Origin: Lithobates sylvaticus | Lineage: Eukaryota; Chordata; Amphibia; Anura; Ranidae | Reading direction: 5' to 3' | Length of the DNA stretch: 64,000 nt | Assembly (NCBI GenBank): GCA_028564925.1 | Contig: CM053026.1 | Coordinates: 605,447,616 to 605,511,615, forward strand | Shown: piece by piece, positions 12,240 to 23,214 of the stretch | Layout: every line of letters begins with the position of its first letter | Numbering within the stretch: the first letter of the stretch is position 1 | Program-made: the position numbers and the translations under genes | The notes under the pieces: model-generated | What the model was told of the DNA's origin: nothing | The model's input: only the letters and a program-made list of their open reading frames with translations | The model's database searches: none

Positions 12240-12517
12240 TATAAATAATGTCAGGCTAAACTCTCCTAATCTTCTCCATAAATAAGCCTCAAGGTCTAAT
12301 CAGTCTAGGCTAGTTATGTACCAACTTCAAATTGTACCTTCGTTCTAGCGATCGTCTCGTGCGTGAGCTTTCTCTCCCCTCGTCTCACAGATCGTGGCTA
12401 CGACACAGGCGTGTGACGTTTTATATACAGTGCGCATGCGTCAAACTCCGCCCGCCCCTGACGATCTTTCTCGTCTATTCCCCACCCCTTCTCTTTACGG
12501 CGCAGTGGGGAGAGCAC
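12240..12517. promoter_or_regulatory. Bidirectional promoter region between MADF and Myb genes
   Basis: The two genes diverge from these 280 bases. A TATA-like TTTTATATA lies near 12419-12427, about 90 bp before the Myb ATG, and an NRF-1-like TGCGCATGCG at 12431-12440. The stretch is locally GC-rich. Which elements drive the reverse gene is not clear from the sequence. Confidence 0.5.
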
Positions 12518-13873
12518 ATGGCGGGGACACAGCAGGTGCGCCCCAAATATTACACCAACGAGGAGGAGGACGAGGAAAGGCCGGAGGCAGAAACGTCCCG
12601 ATCCCGGAGCCTGAAATTCAAGGCCTCCAATATGTCTTTTGGAGAAATGTTGGAGATGGTGGACATATTAAAGAGGAGCGACTATGATGGGAAGTATGGG
12701 CCTTACCTCAACCCCAATGTCCGAAAGGCCAAGATCATGTCTAAAGTTGTGAGGAGGCTGTACAATCATTTTTGGGTACAACGATCCAAGGAGCAACTGA
12801 GGAAACGCTGGTCAGACCTGAAACTGAGGGAGCCCGATCAGTACAGAAAGATCAAGCGAGTTCTTCAAAAAAAAGTAAGTAGTTGTGTTTTGTGTTTGAT
12901 TTTTTGCTTGCATACTGCTCCATGTGTTTGTATTTTTTCAATGTTGTACATTAGAAAATGGCCACTTTCATGTTCGTCTGTGCATTCGATCGTACTCAAC
13001 CTCGATCTTTCTGCCAGTGTCATGTTCGTGTGTGTCCATTCGATCGTACTCAACCTCGATCGTTCGGCCACTTATAATACGATGTTTGGTGAAGTTTTTA
13101 GTGAAAGGAAGTTTGTTCTCAATAGAGATGTCATCAAGAATGTCAAGCTAATTTATTCAATGTAAAGGAGAGGTCACTCAGTAGCTGTTTACCCATCTGG
13201 ACTCTAGAGCACTAGTGCTGGGACACCCAAACCCCCTTTTTATTATGCTTTTCCACACATGTGCTCCAGTGGATACTAGAGGGGTGTCTCCATCAGACAA
13301 ACTTCTACCAAAAAGCTAGTAAGTTTAGCACCTTTACAAAGTGACTACATTCATGTTGTTGTCATTTGTAACTGGCCAACCAAAAATATTGTCCCTCACT
13401 TTCAAGCAATGTTTGACATTTCCTATTTCTGCCCTCAATAGATTGTGGTGCTAAATCTTCCTTTTGTACATTCTCATAGGGGAGCGAAAACTCGGGACGT
13501 CTGAGGAAACCAGAAAACCCACACCTCCCAAAGAAGGGGAAAGACCAGAAGCAGAGGAGGAGGAGGAGGAAGGAGAGATCATAGAAGTTGGAGAACTTGT
13601 CACCACAACAGGTGAGTGTGGGAGAACACAGCTACTGGTAAGCTAATCAATGTATGCCTGCCTCATTTCCAAGAGACATTTTTTTATTTTTTTTTTTTTT
13701 TTTTAGGTGACGTGGATGTTGTGGAAGAAGAATCGCACTTTACCACTGAAAGTGCACACGTACTCATCGGGGAGATAATGGTCTGCAATCGAGATCTAGA
13801 TGAGATAAAGCAAAACATCAATGATGTTCAACAAAAATTGAAGAACATCATTGATGTTTTAGGGAAAATCTGA
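12518..13873 (+). CDS. Myb/SANT-like protein of the Harbinger element (three exons)
   Basis: Exon 1 is 12518-12874 (119 codons, MAGTQQVRPKYYTNEEED...) and ends AAA|GTAAGT. An acidic N-terminus precedes a Myb/SANT-like fold at residues 38-110 (MSFGEMLEMVDILKRSDYDG, WVQRSKEQLRKRWSDLKLR), like the NAIF1 group. Exon 2 ends at 13611 (ACAG|GTGAGT) and encodes an acidic tract (EAEEEEEEGEIIEVGELV). Its frame fits an acceptor at 13484 rather than the better TAG at 13479, so either the second AG is used or a small indel exists. Exon 3 is 13707-13873, after a long T-tract and TTTAG, and ends in a coiled-coil-like tail (LDEIKQNINDVQQKLKNIID). In known Harbinger elements this protein carries the transposase to the nucleus and the ends. 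No stop interrupts the model. Confidence 0.75.
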
Positions 13874-13944
13874 AAACGCACCAAGTAATTAATAACACAC
13901 ATTTGTGGCTGTTTGTGACAACATTTGCAACTTAAGAACTGTGT

Positions 13945-14195
13945 GAAATTTGGAACATGCACACATTGTGTCCACATGTGCTAGCTCCCATCATGGTGGA
14001 TGAATGACAACGTTTTTTTGGGGGTGCAACCACTTTACTAACTACTAAAGTGGGTGTGGTGAAGGGGTTGCACCCCCAAAACACGTCCATTGATCCCCAT
14101 GATGGGAAATGGCACTTTTGAACATTCTACGCATGTGTTTTACCATCTAATGTCCATTTTCAGACCCAAATTGTGTGCATGTTCTAAATTTCCAG
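13945..14195. repeat. Foldback between the convergent Myb and transposase genes
   Basis: Two nested inverted pairs surround a short loop. The outer pair is GAAATTTGGAACATGCACAC near 13948 against GTGTGCATGTTCTAAATTTC near 14173. The inner pair is TCCCATCATGG with GGGGGTGCAACC (13988-14032) against GGTTGCACCCCC with CATGATGGGA (14067-14106). It lies 3' of both convergent genes. Confidence 0.7.
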
Positions 14196-14518
14196 TTTCC
14201 AGGGGTGACACCCCATGTGATGAAGGCAAGATCAAACACACTTTGAACATATAGTCATGTCTGATCTTGTCTTCACTTTAGAAAGTTGAACTTTGCAAGT
14301 TCCTATGTTCTGTTTTGCTCCATGCCTGGTTTTAACAAATGCGGAATGTTAGTAAACAATGTTCGAAAGAACCAAGATCTTGTCAGTTTTGCCCAGAAGT
14401 TTGGAAACGCACTTGTGAATGTGTTGCAAGTAAACTTTTTTAATTTTCTAAATGTGTGGCTTCCTTATTTAAAAACACAAAAGCATTATGTATGTCAAAT
14501 GTAAAGGATTTGGGGGGC

Positions 14519-14634
14519 AATGGGTGTTATTTACTAAAGGCAATTCCAGTTTGCACTGCAAGTGTATTTTCCAGGGCACTTTTGCAGTGCACTTGTAGTG
14601 CATAGTGGATTTGACTTATGTAAATGACACCCAC
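14519..14634. mobile_element. Very short inverted-repeat element (about 115 bp)
   Basis: GGGTGTTATTTACTAAAGG at the left is inverted at the right as ACTTATGTAAATGACACCC, with GTGCACTT words inside. It looks like a deletion derivative of a longer frog element with the same ends, inserted into the Harbinger. Confidence 0.6.
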
Positions 14635-14945
14635 AGTGCTTTGTACGAAAACACGTAGCACACCATTTTTGGGAATACACACATGTCTGACATGGTGATG
14701 AAAAGGAGTATTTTGGGTGTCAGTTATGCACTACAAACCTTCTCTAGACAAAAGATTAGGTATCACACACACAACATGAGAAGATTCTTTTTGGGAAGAA
14801 GAGACTGTTACCTCCTTTTGCCCAGAAAGTGCATTCCCACTGTTGAAGCTAAAGGGCAAAAATTTCTAGCTCAAATAAGCAATAATACGGAAATGACAAG
14901 AAATCATAGGTTTGTTTAAAAAATATATTTATTTAAAAATGCCTC

Positions 14946-17127
14946 TCACACATCGTCAGGCAGAGCAATGGCCCCCCTACCCACAAAGTACTCCATATAT
15001 TGCTCGCGGACCTCGCGGGCATTTAGAGGGGGCAAGCCTGGACGTGCCGCTTGAAGGGCTGTGAGGTCGGCATTGGAAGGGCCCTCCACATCTGGGCCAA
15101 CGGGCACCACATAGTTGCTGTTGTGTCTTTTCAAAAAGTTGTGCAATATGCAACAGGCAAGAACTATGTGGTTCAGTTTGTATTCCGCCAAGTTAATAGC
15201 CGTCAAAAACAGGCGGAAGCGGCTGGCCAGGATCCCGAAGGTGTTCTCCACCACTCTGCGGGCTCTCGACAGCCTGTAATTGAAGACCCTCTGGTCTGGG
15301 GTGAGGGTCCTCATCGGGAAGGGCCTCATCAGATGGGGAGTCAGCGCAAACGCTTCATCTGCGACAAAGACGAAGGGGAGTCCTTCAGCATTCTCCTCTG
15401 GAGGTGGCAAGCACAGACTGCCACTTTGGAGACGCCAGTAGAACTCCGTGTGCGCAATGGCACCACCATCCGAGATCCGGCCGTTCATCCCCACGTCCAC
15501 ATACAAAAAATCGTATGTCGCCGACACCACCGCCAACATCACTACACTATTAAACCCCTTATAATTATAATAGTAGGACCCCGAGTTGGGGGGTGGGACG
15601 ATGCGGACGTGTTTCCCATCAATTGCACCTCCGCAGTTAGGAAAGTCCCAACGGCTGGCAAAGTGGGAGGCCACAGTCTGCCATTCCTGTGGCGTGGAAG
15701 GGAACTGTGGAGTGAAACAAGAAAAAAATAATTAGTCACTTTGCACATAAACATTGCAAGCAGATTAGACACTAAACATCTTGGAACAAGATCAGACTTT
15801 TACATTTTAAGATGGAAAGTATTTGCACCGAAAAGTAGAGGGTCCCCCTAGCAGATTACTCACCCCCCATCAATCCCCCCACTTCGGATGGGCCATTGAC
15901 AATAACTGGGGGGGGGGGGGGGGGGGGGGTGTTTGGACAGGTAACCCTCTGCACTTCATTGATTGCCAAATGGCTCAATAATGTGTGCTAGTTTGGCCAG
16001 ACCCTCCTTACTTAACACTATTGGCAGCCCACAGGAAAGATAAAAGAACATTCCAAATCCCCCCCCCCCCCCCCCCCCAAAAAAAAGGGAAGCACATTTT
16101 GACATTCTGCAATTACCTAGCAAGCTAATAGGAGGGAAATAAACCAAAAAAAAGAGCAAATGGAAAGTATGGAGCCAGCCCCTTGCACTACATGCTTTGC
16201 TGAATTCATCCCTAAAGATGCCCACTATAAAGAGGTAGGTATATAGTGTGTATTGACCTTGGGAAAGCCAGCAGATAGAGGATTGTTAGCATCTGACAGA
16301 GCAGTTGGGGGAGGGGGTTCCTAATGAGTTTGGCCCCCCCCCCCCCAAAAAAAAAAAAAATGGGGACAAAATGGGGCTCGGCATGAAGTAAAACACACAG
16401 CAAACATTAGTGCATATTTTAGGGGGTGTTTGGGGGAAAACAATACTATGCAGCAGAAAAAATACATTGCTTAAGTGACTAGGCCATAGGTGTCTATTGG
16501 GCCAGAAGAGCATGCTGGGGAGGTAAGTGAAGGGAAAAATGCATGAAGGAGAAAAGGGGCACAGCATATTAGAGCATATTGCAATCATGGTAATTAGGGA
16601 AGGAGGTCAAAAATACAAGACATTAGCAAACAGAGCATACATAGAAGGGAATAGTAAAGTAGAAATGTTACCTTAATATAGTCCTCCTGCAGGACCTGGA
16701 TGATGGCAGAACAGGTCTCTGGAATAATGATTCCCAGGGCCTGGGGAGAGATACCTGAGGAGAACTTCAAATCCTGAAGGCTTCTCCCTGTCGCCAAGTA
16801 CCTCAACGTAGCAACAAGCCTCTGCTCCGGAGTGATGGCTTGTCTCATGCAGGTATCCTGCCGGCTGATAAAAGGGGTCAGCAAAGCCAAAAGACGGTGA
16901 AAAACGGGGTCCGTCATCCGGAGAAAGTTCCTGAAATCATCAGGATTATTCTCCCGGATCTCACGAAGCAAAGGCATGTGCGAGAACTGATCACGCTGAA
17001 GCAACCAATTCTTGGTCCACATACTCCTCGTCACTCTGTTCATGGACGGGTCTTGGCTCAAAGCTAAAAGCCCGACACCAATTCCGCGTACAGCACGAAC
17101 TCGGCGACGAGTACGTACGGGAAACAT
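14946..17127 (-). CDS. HARBI1-like DDE transposase (two exons, uninterrupted)
   Basis: The nuclease that cuts and inserts PIF/Harbinger elements. Exon 1 is 17127-16672 (152 codons, MFPVRTRRRVRAVRG...) with donor AAG|GTAACA. Exon 2 is 15704-14946 (252 codons plus stop) after CTCCACAG. Both are phase 0, giving about 404 residues, the usual size. Exon 1 holds the helical N-terminal domain (RQDTCMRQAITPEQRLVATL, RYLATGRSLQDLKF). Exon 2 starts FPSTPQEWQTVASHF and holds the DDE_4 fold with the three acidic residues in GAIDGKHV, NGRISDGG and VVENTFGILASRF. The 967-bp intron contains long G, C and A runs. A TATA-like word lies near 17250-17265 on the reverse strand. No stop, frameshift or missing catalytic residue is seen, so it may be functional. 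Confidence 0.9.
15908..16360. repeat. Long G and C homopolymers in the transposase intron
   Basis: G22 at 15908-15929, C20 at about 16059-16078 and C13A14 near 16334-16360, all inside the intron. The G and C runs could pair. Exact lengths are error-prone in assemblies. Confidence 0.7.
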
Positions 17128-17489
17128 CGCTCACAAACGGTCGGCTGGTCAGAACGGACAAACAGAAAGCACCGATAAACAGCAAGGCCTGAAAGAACGA
17201 AATGAATACCAGAAACGAGCAGACAATAAGCAGTGAAAATCAAAGCGTCCTATATCAAGATATAGGCCGCAATGACCAACAAATGCGAACTGACTACACG
17301 CACTAATAAACAGATACGCACGACAAGCACAAACTGAAGAGCAGTAACGATCTGAGTCACAAAACTGAGAAGCGCGAATCGTAAGTCACCAAACTTCAAC
17401 TAACTCGCGATAAACACGGGATCAGCAGAAGGAGCCCAACGGGTGCAGGACATGGTGCTGAACTTCCCTTTTCTAGTCTCGTGGAAGAC

Positions 17490-17633
17490 GACTTACGTCA
17501 CGACATTCTTGCAGACCGGAAATTCCGACAACGTTGTCCGACCGTGTGTACGCAACACCAACATCGGACAAAGTCCGACGGACATGATCCGACGGAACTG
17601 GTCCTCGGAAAATCCGACCGTGTGTATGGGGCA
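17490..17633. repeat. Harbinger right terminal and subterminal repeats
   Basis: Dense GTCCGACC, TCCGACGGAC and CCGACCGTGTGTA words end in the inverted terminal repeat, mirroring the left end. Confidence 0.75.
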
Positions 17634-18185
17634 CATTGAAAAACGTGGGGTGCTTTTGGTGCAGTGCAATTAAAAAAAAAAAAAAAAGGTTGGGGACTTC
17701 TTTCCCTGCATTTTTGTGGGTAGGGAAGCCCATTGAAATGAATGGGCTGCTCTACACGCAGCACACAGTCACACAGATGTGAACCAAGGGCTTGTTCACA
17801 TGTCAGGTTTAAAGGGGCAGCAAAATCACGTGGTTAAGCTGTTTTACCACCCCCAACTTCTCCCCCTTTAGCTGCAGAGGGAGAAGATGGGGGTGTACAT
17901 ATGCTGTGGCTGCAGCTGGAGGTATACCCAGGCTGAATGGGGCGGCACAGCAACTACCCCGCAACTGTGTGCATTTCACAGTTGCGGTATAGTGATGCTG
18001 GATTTTACGGGCTTAAAACAGGTGGTGAGGAGGCAACATAATGCCTCTTTACCGCCTGCCAAATGCCTATGAAAAGCGATCTGTGCATGGATTGCTTTTC
18101 AGAGGAGCAGCAGTCCTGGCTAATATCACAAACAAGCCCTACAAAAGCAGTTCTGATGGCACAGGAATGGGGGGGGGGGCAGATT
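17634..18185. other. Unclassified repeat-like sequence
   Basis: It starts with an A-run near 17671. No gene is present. It may belong to the hAT-like element whose end lies at 18726. Confidence 0.35.
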
Positions 18186-18420
18186 AAAAGACACATGCAC
18201 ACATACATACACACAGACACATGCACACACACACATACAGACAAATGCATACACACACACATACAGACACATGCATATGCATACATACAGACACATGCAT
18301 ACACATACATACAGACATACATACAGACACATCCACACACATGCATACACATACATACAGACATACAAACACACACACACACACACACACACATGCACAG
18401 ACACACACAGACACATGAAT
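18186..18420. repeat. ACACACAT/ACATACAG compound microsatellite
   Basis: About 235 bp of CA, TACA, CAGA and CATG words. The long frames on both strands here are by-products of the repeat. Confidence 0.95.
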
Positions 18421-18660
18421 AAAGCCATATAAAAACAAATCTAGCTTCTAGCATAGTACTGTACCTTTCCAGCTTCCTCATTCAGCCGGGTACTGCACTG
18501 TAGGGGGAAGCAGCGAGCACAGCACACTCCCCTGCACTTTACTTTCACTTTTAAGCCTGACGGAGCTTCTCACAGTGCCGATGTTCGGCAGGGGATCGGG
18601 CTCATCTGACAGCCCTGATCCCGCAGCACACTGGTTGTGAGAGGCTGGTTTGGATAACCA

Positions 18661-18726
18661 GGCGGGCCGTTCAAAACCGGACCGCGGGCCACGATTGGCC
18701 CGCGGGCCGGACTTTGGACATGCCTG
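18661..18726 (-). mobile_element. hAT-type terminus
   Basis: Read in reverse it begins CAGGCATGTCCAAAGTCCGG followed by CCCGCGGGCC words, the familiar terminus of a vertebrate hAT family. The partner end was not found, so only the terminus is annotated. Confidence 0.55.
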
Positions 18727-19329
18727 ATATATATAATTCTTGTATTTTGTATTTTTGTGTTTTATTGTTTATTATTTTTCTTTTTCGTTTTTTTTATGGT
18801 TTGTTCATTTGAATATGTATTGTAATATGGCCTATCTGGAGATAAATGCAGCTTAAAGTTTGGTTGTTTTCCCCCTTTTATTTTTCTTTACTTCCTTAGA
18901 CCACCTTCTTCTCTTACCCGGGGTTACAAGCCCATTTTTATCACGCAGCCTTCGTGTTGTCAGTCTGGTGATTTCACCTAGAGTGTCCCCCGATGTTCTG
19001 CGTTCCACGTCCCCTTCTGCTTCCACCCCTGGAGATAGATGGGCTTGGCATCATCTACAACCTCCGTTCCCATAGAAACTGTTCCCGAATCGATGACCCG
19101 TGACGTAGCTGCGTGCCGCGCACGTTCTCTGCGCGTGCGCAAGGGTGTGGGATTCGCACATGTGCATTGTGGTCCGGGGTCCATTGAGGCTGGATTTGGG
19201 GTTGGCCCCCACCTGGCTTGCTGTACACTTAGAAGTTTCCTATATTTGATTTTACCTATGAGTTAATTATACTATTATACCTATGTGAAAGCTTTCGGAT
19301 AAATTTTACACCAATGTAAGTTTATAGCA

Positions 19330-19806
19330 TTAAAATGGTTGTAAAGGTTTGTTTTAAAAAAACTTCATACTTACCACCTCTGTGCAGTTGGTTTTGCACA
19401 GAGTGGCCCCAATCCTCCTCTTCTGGGGTCCCTCCACGGTGCTTCTGGCTTCTCCTCTTCTTGAGTGCCCCATCAGAGATGCGCTCTCCCTCGTGGACAC
19501 CTGTTCGGGCACGCTCCCGTGTCCTGCTGCTGCGTCCGTAGACACAGACAGCAGGACTCGGCTCTGCCCCCTGCGCCCGCATCATTGGATTTAATTGACA
19601 GCAGCGGGAGCCAATGGCTGCACTGCTATCAATCTATCCAATCAGGACATGAGACACCGGCCGGAGCTGGTGTGCTCGTTCCCGTGGTGGGAATTACGGG
19701 GCTCAGGTAAGTATAAGGGGGGCTCTTTTGCAGCAAAGGGGGTTTTTCACCTTAATGCATAGAATGCATTAAGGTTAAAAACGGCGGGGGTTTACAACCC
19801 CTTTAA
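19330..19806. mobile_element. TTAA-ended short inverted-repeat element (family B)
   Basis: Left TTAAAATGGTTGTAAAGG and right GTTTACAACCCCTTTAA are inverted copies. The interior (TTGCACAGAGTGGCCCCAAT, CCTCCTCTTCTGGGGTCCCT) matches the copy at 40440-40921. Confidence 0.75.
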
Positions 19807-19883
19807 GTCTGATGGGGTTTTCTTCCTTTTTTTTTTCTCCCTTTTTTATATATGTTTTTTATCTCCAGATATCCTTCTGTGCT

Positions 19884-19927
19884 ACTCCTAAGGAAGCAAA
19901 TTTCTTATCTCGCAAAACATGTAGAGA
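19884..19927 (+). ncRNA. Hammerhead-ribozyme-like motif, decayed (copy e)
   Basis: CTC, then CTAAGGA (one change from CUGANGA), a GC...GC stem, AAAA (one change from GAAA), then CATGTA and GAG closing stem I. The core is mutated, so activity is unlikely. It is listed because its layout matches the four other copies. Confidence 0.3.
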
Positions 19928-20207
19928 ACCCAAGCACAGACCATCTTGGTTGATGGAGAATATCAGCTTAGTTGATATATGTTAAAGCCAGGTTTTTCAA
20001 ACTTGAGGGTTTGTAATACCATTTGATGATGCTTTTTTACTGTTGGTATACATGATGTGTGTTTTATAATATAATATATGTATTTTTTCTTGTAATAAAT
20101 GTTCTTAGATTTTCTACTTTGGTGTTGTGACTTGTTAAAGTCCCATGGGCTATAGATAGTTGTGGTGTATTACAAACATTTTTTAACTTTTATTTTATCC
20201 CCTAGGA

Positions 20208-20668
20208 CACTGGTTCTCAACCTTTCTAGTGCCGTGACCCCTTAATAAAATTTCCGAAGTTGTGGGGACCCCAACAGTAAAATTATTTTCGTAGTGTGGG
20301 TTGTCAGCACCCAAGGCAAGAAAAGTAATTTGTACCACCAACCCTTCCACTCGTACACTATTAAAACCCCTTATGGTACATTTTAGAATGTAGTGCTCCT
20401 TTATTTCCCTTTTATCTCTCTCTATCCTAATTTCTTGTTTTTTTTTTTCCCTCATCCCTTTCTCTAGCCGTTTTTCTTGTTCTTTCTCTCCCTTTTTCTT
20501 TGTTCCTCCCCCTCTTTTCCTCTTCCTTTGTTCCTCCCTCTCTATATTTATCCCTTCTCTTACTCCTTGGTGGGGGGAATGGGATGAGTAGCAGTGCTGG
20601 GGGGAGTTCTGATCAGCCAACTTAGGTGCTCTTGATCAAGGTCATCTGCTGATCTGAGAACTGCAGTG
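20208..20668. mobile_element. SPIN-like / Charlie-type hAT element
   Basis: Begins CACTGGTTCTCAACCTTTCT and continues AGTGCCGTGACCCCTTAATA, then GACCCCAACAGTAAAATTAT. These words are characteristic of the SPIN-related hAT families that are patchily distributed in tetrapods. The right end GAGAACTGCAGTG is an imperfect inverted copy of the left. Non-coding; the long reverse frame in the T/C-rich middle is not a gene. No clean 8-bp duplication. Confidence 0.6.
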
Positions 20669-20699
20669 GGGACCTTAAATGGCAACTATACCACAGGTA

Positions 20700-22010
20700 G
20701 TAAAACAACAAAATCCTGCGAGCCTTAAAGAACCCCCTACCAACCTGCCACTATCAAGCTGCAAACGTTAAACACGTCTCATACGTTCGTGCACATTAAA
20801 CACAAAATTAAATATACGCTGCGCTGGAATGGCTATGCACTAGATAATCTGTATCTTAAGCTATAGTTATAGATCCACAAGAATATAACAATATGCATAA
20901 AATAGTAAACATACAACTGGTGTAAAGTGCAAGTGCAAAATATAGCAAAAACAAATAATGTGCACAAAATCTGTAAACGCACAACTAAAACGCATAGATA
21001 AATATAAAGTGCACAAGTGCCAAAAAAAACTCTGTGAGGTTATATGGACCCTTTAGACTTACAGGGTGCCATGCACAATAACACACCAAAAAATAAAATA
21101 AAATATCAATAATAAGTGCTAAATGCATACATATGTGATAGCAAACATGTATAAAAGATTTATAAAAAAATGCAAGTGCATAAACCACACAAGTGTCTCC
21201 ATATTATTAAAAAAACAGTTCTTTGTGGCAGCCTGTCCTAGGCTGTGATAAGAACCACAAAATGTTGATTGATGTGAGACTAGATGCAGGTGATGTGATT
21301 TCCGGTGATCATACTATTGACATGCTTGTTACATCCAACCGTGGCTCTAAATCATGCATAGGTGAAATCCGGGAACCCCTTATGGTAATAAGCTTACCTC
21401 AGAGCGTGTGACCAGCTTTTACACTGAGTCAAAGCACGCATATGAACCACTATAGGGTTCTCAGCTGTTTCACTGCATCAGTAGTATCCTCAGTGCAATG
21501 ATCTCAGAGGCACATGAAAAAAGAAAAAGACTAATAGTGCAATACCGTTTTACAAAATTTAATAGACAAGTTAAAAAACATTCCCCCGCCGGGGTACTCA
21601 CATGTATAAGGTGCGTCAGTGCACCGTACTTCATAAGACTCAATAAAATACTGTAAACAGTATGGGTATGGCTTGTATCCCCTCCAGGCAGGTGTACTGT
21701 CTCTCGCTCCGTCCTGGCCCCTCCCCTACGCGTGTCGATACTCAAGGTGTGGCGTATCTTCCTCAGGGGGTTTGTGATTGGACGGCCGATCTGTCAATTA
21801 TATACAGTGTCTGCGGCCATTTTGGTGTAGACCGCAGACACTCTAGTGTCAAACTATATATTTTCTATGGAGCGCTCAATGATAAATGCATTGTCAGAAG
21901 ACACATGCTGCAGACTAATCCTCAAATATTATCAGTCATCCTTGGTCTGTCCTGCAGTATTAAGCAATCTATATGATTGCAGCCCACTATCAGCGCACCT
22001 TAAAAAGACT
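20700..22010 (-). repeat. Repeat with hammerhead-like motif (copy a)
   Basis: Reverse orientation. The motif at 21723-21770 is followed by GC-rich sequence and then TTTTATTGA-containing sequence, laid out like the spacer and arm of the 61-kb inverted repeat. A 37-bp hairpin (AGTGTCTGCGG ... CCGCAGACACT) lies at 21807-21843. Limits are approximate. Confidence 0.4.
21723..21770 (-). ncRNA. Hammerhead-ribozyme-like motif (copy a)
   Basis: Read in reverse: CCCC, CTGAGGA, an extra A, a 5-bp stem GATAC/GTATC, GACA (one change from GAAA), the self-complementary CGCG with U, then A and GGGG. CCCC and GGGG form stem I. This agrees with the hammerhead core at all but one core base, apart from the extra A that all copies share. 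Confidence 0.4.
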
Positions 22011-22204
22011 GGATGAAACTGCATTTCATTTACTGTTATTAACAAAATATATGCTACCCAGGACTTAGAGGATCCACAAGCCATACCAAAACATATTAAT
22101 AATAACATTCTCTATGTATTCACAGAAGCCTAACGAACCACCTCTCTGCAGTGCATTCATATATATGTACACATAGTGCCACTCAACAACAACCTGATGA
22201 TCAC

Positions 22205-22858
22205 AACCCCTATTGGGTCCAATATCATCAAAACGGTACCGATAACGCAATCGGATCTTATCATGTATGGTGACAATTTTAACAATCAATAACAATCACC
22301 CTCATTTTTAAAATTCTAATATAATACCCTCTTATAACAATAGGTCAATATGCAACATAGAGCAGAAACCCCTATTGGGTCCAATATTGTCAAAACAGTA
22401 CCGATAATGCAATCGGATCTTATCATGTATGGTAACAATTTTAAAGATAAATAACAATCCCCCTCATTTTTTTTAAAAAATCTAGTATAATTCCCTCTTA
22501 TACCAATAAGCCAATATGCAGCATGGAGCAGAAACCCCTATTGGGTCCAATATCGTCAAAACGGTACCGATAATGCAATCGGATCTTATCATGTATGGTA
22601 GCAATTTTAACAATCAATACCAATCCCCCTCATTTTTTTTAAATTCTAGTATAATACCCTCGTATACCAATAAGCCAATATGCAACATAGAACAGAAACC
22701 CCTATTGGGTCCAATATCGTCAAAACGGTACCAATAATGCAATCGGATCTTATCATGTATGGTAGCAATTTTAACAATCCCCCTCATTTTATTTTTTTTT
22801 TTTAAACTATTATAATACCCTCTTATAACAATAAATCAATATTCAGCATAGAGCAGAA
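22205..22858. repeat. Satellite-like tandem repeat, four units of about 165 bp
   Basis: Each unit contains ACCCCTATTGGGTCCAATAT, GCAATCGGATCTTATCATGT, CAATCCCCCTCATTTT and TTATA-CCAATAAG words. Units begin near 22205, 22367, 22532 and 22697, and the last is shortened. Units are roughly 90-95 percent alike by eye. Confidence 0.9.
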
Positions 22859-23214
22859 ACATCCTCCATATATAATAAAACATTCCAAAATATATAAACA
22901 TCCTCAATATATAATTAAATCTATCTTAATTCAGTTCTGATAAGGCTGAGCGATGTTTTATTGTTATGAATGAAGGATCAGCATTGTCTGGGCCAACGCC
23001 ATCTATGATACAGCATAAAAGTAAGAGATCACTCAACGCTGAGGGGCTATTTAATCCATCTGCGGGGGTGGTTTATTTACAAGTGTTTTTAAAGGTAGCC
23101 CTGGCCTCTGGAAGACCCTTGCTGACAAAATCCAGCATCTCCTTGTTGACAGCTAGGGGTATGCAAGTCGCATATGAGGAGACGATCAGCGGCTACTGTA
23201 GATTCGATGTCCGC
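22859..23214. other. Unclassified sequence
   Basis: AT-rich at first, then unique-looking. No gene seen. Confidence 0.4.

Larger units (their letters stand above)
10011..17633. mobile_element. Autonomous PIF/Harbinger DNA transposon with three genes
   Basis: A 7.6 kb element whose left end (ATACACACGGTCGGATTTTC from 10014) is the inverted copy of its right end (ending CCGTGTGTATGGGGCA at 17633). GTCCGA/TCCGAC words are repeated just inside both ends. It carries a MADF gene (reverse, 10983-12206), a Myb/SANT-like gene (forward, 12518-13873) and a HARBI1-like DDE transposase (reverse, 14946-17127). Short elements at 39065, 48789 and 62809 share the ends. The left tip lacks three bases of the usual TGCCCC start. 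The flanks (TTT and CAT) do not form the expected TWA duplication, so the immediate ends may have decayed. Confidence 0.9.
18860..20160 (+). repeat. Repeat with CpG-rich front part and hammerhead-like motif (copy e)
   Basis: A CpG-rich portion (19080-19150, with an NRF-1-like GCGCGTGCGC at 19131) is followed by AT-rich sequence, the motif at 19884, and AATAAA near 20095. The order resembles 35226-36640. A TTAA-ended element (19330-19806) is inserted in it. It may be the terminal part of a Penelope-like retroelement, but no protein frame supports that. Confidence 0.4.

Noticed and set aside
15051-15731. 226-codon forward frame
   Set aside because: Antisense to exon 2 of the Harbinger transposase, which has clear catalytic motifs.
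18005-18481. Long frames of CVCVCVC/HTHTHT type on both strands
   Set aside because: They translate a CA/TACA microsatellite and have no gene features.
20195-20620. 141-codon reverse frame rich in Lys and Glu
   Set aside because: A T/C-rich tract inside a non-coding hAT remnant.
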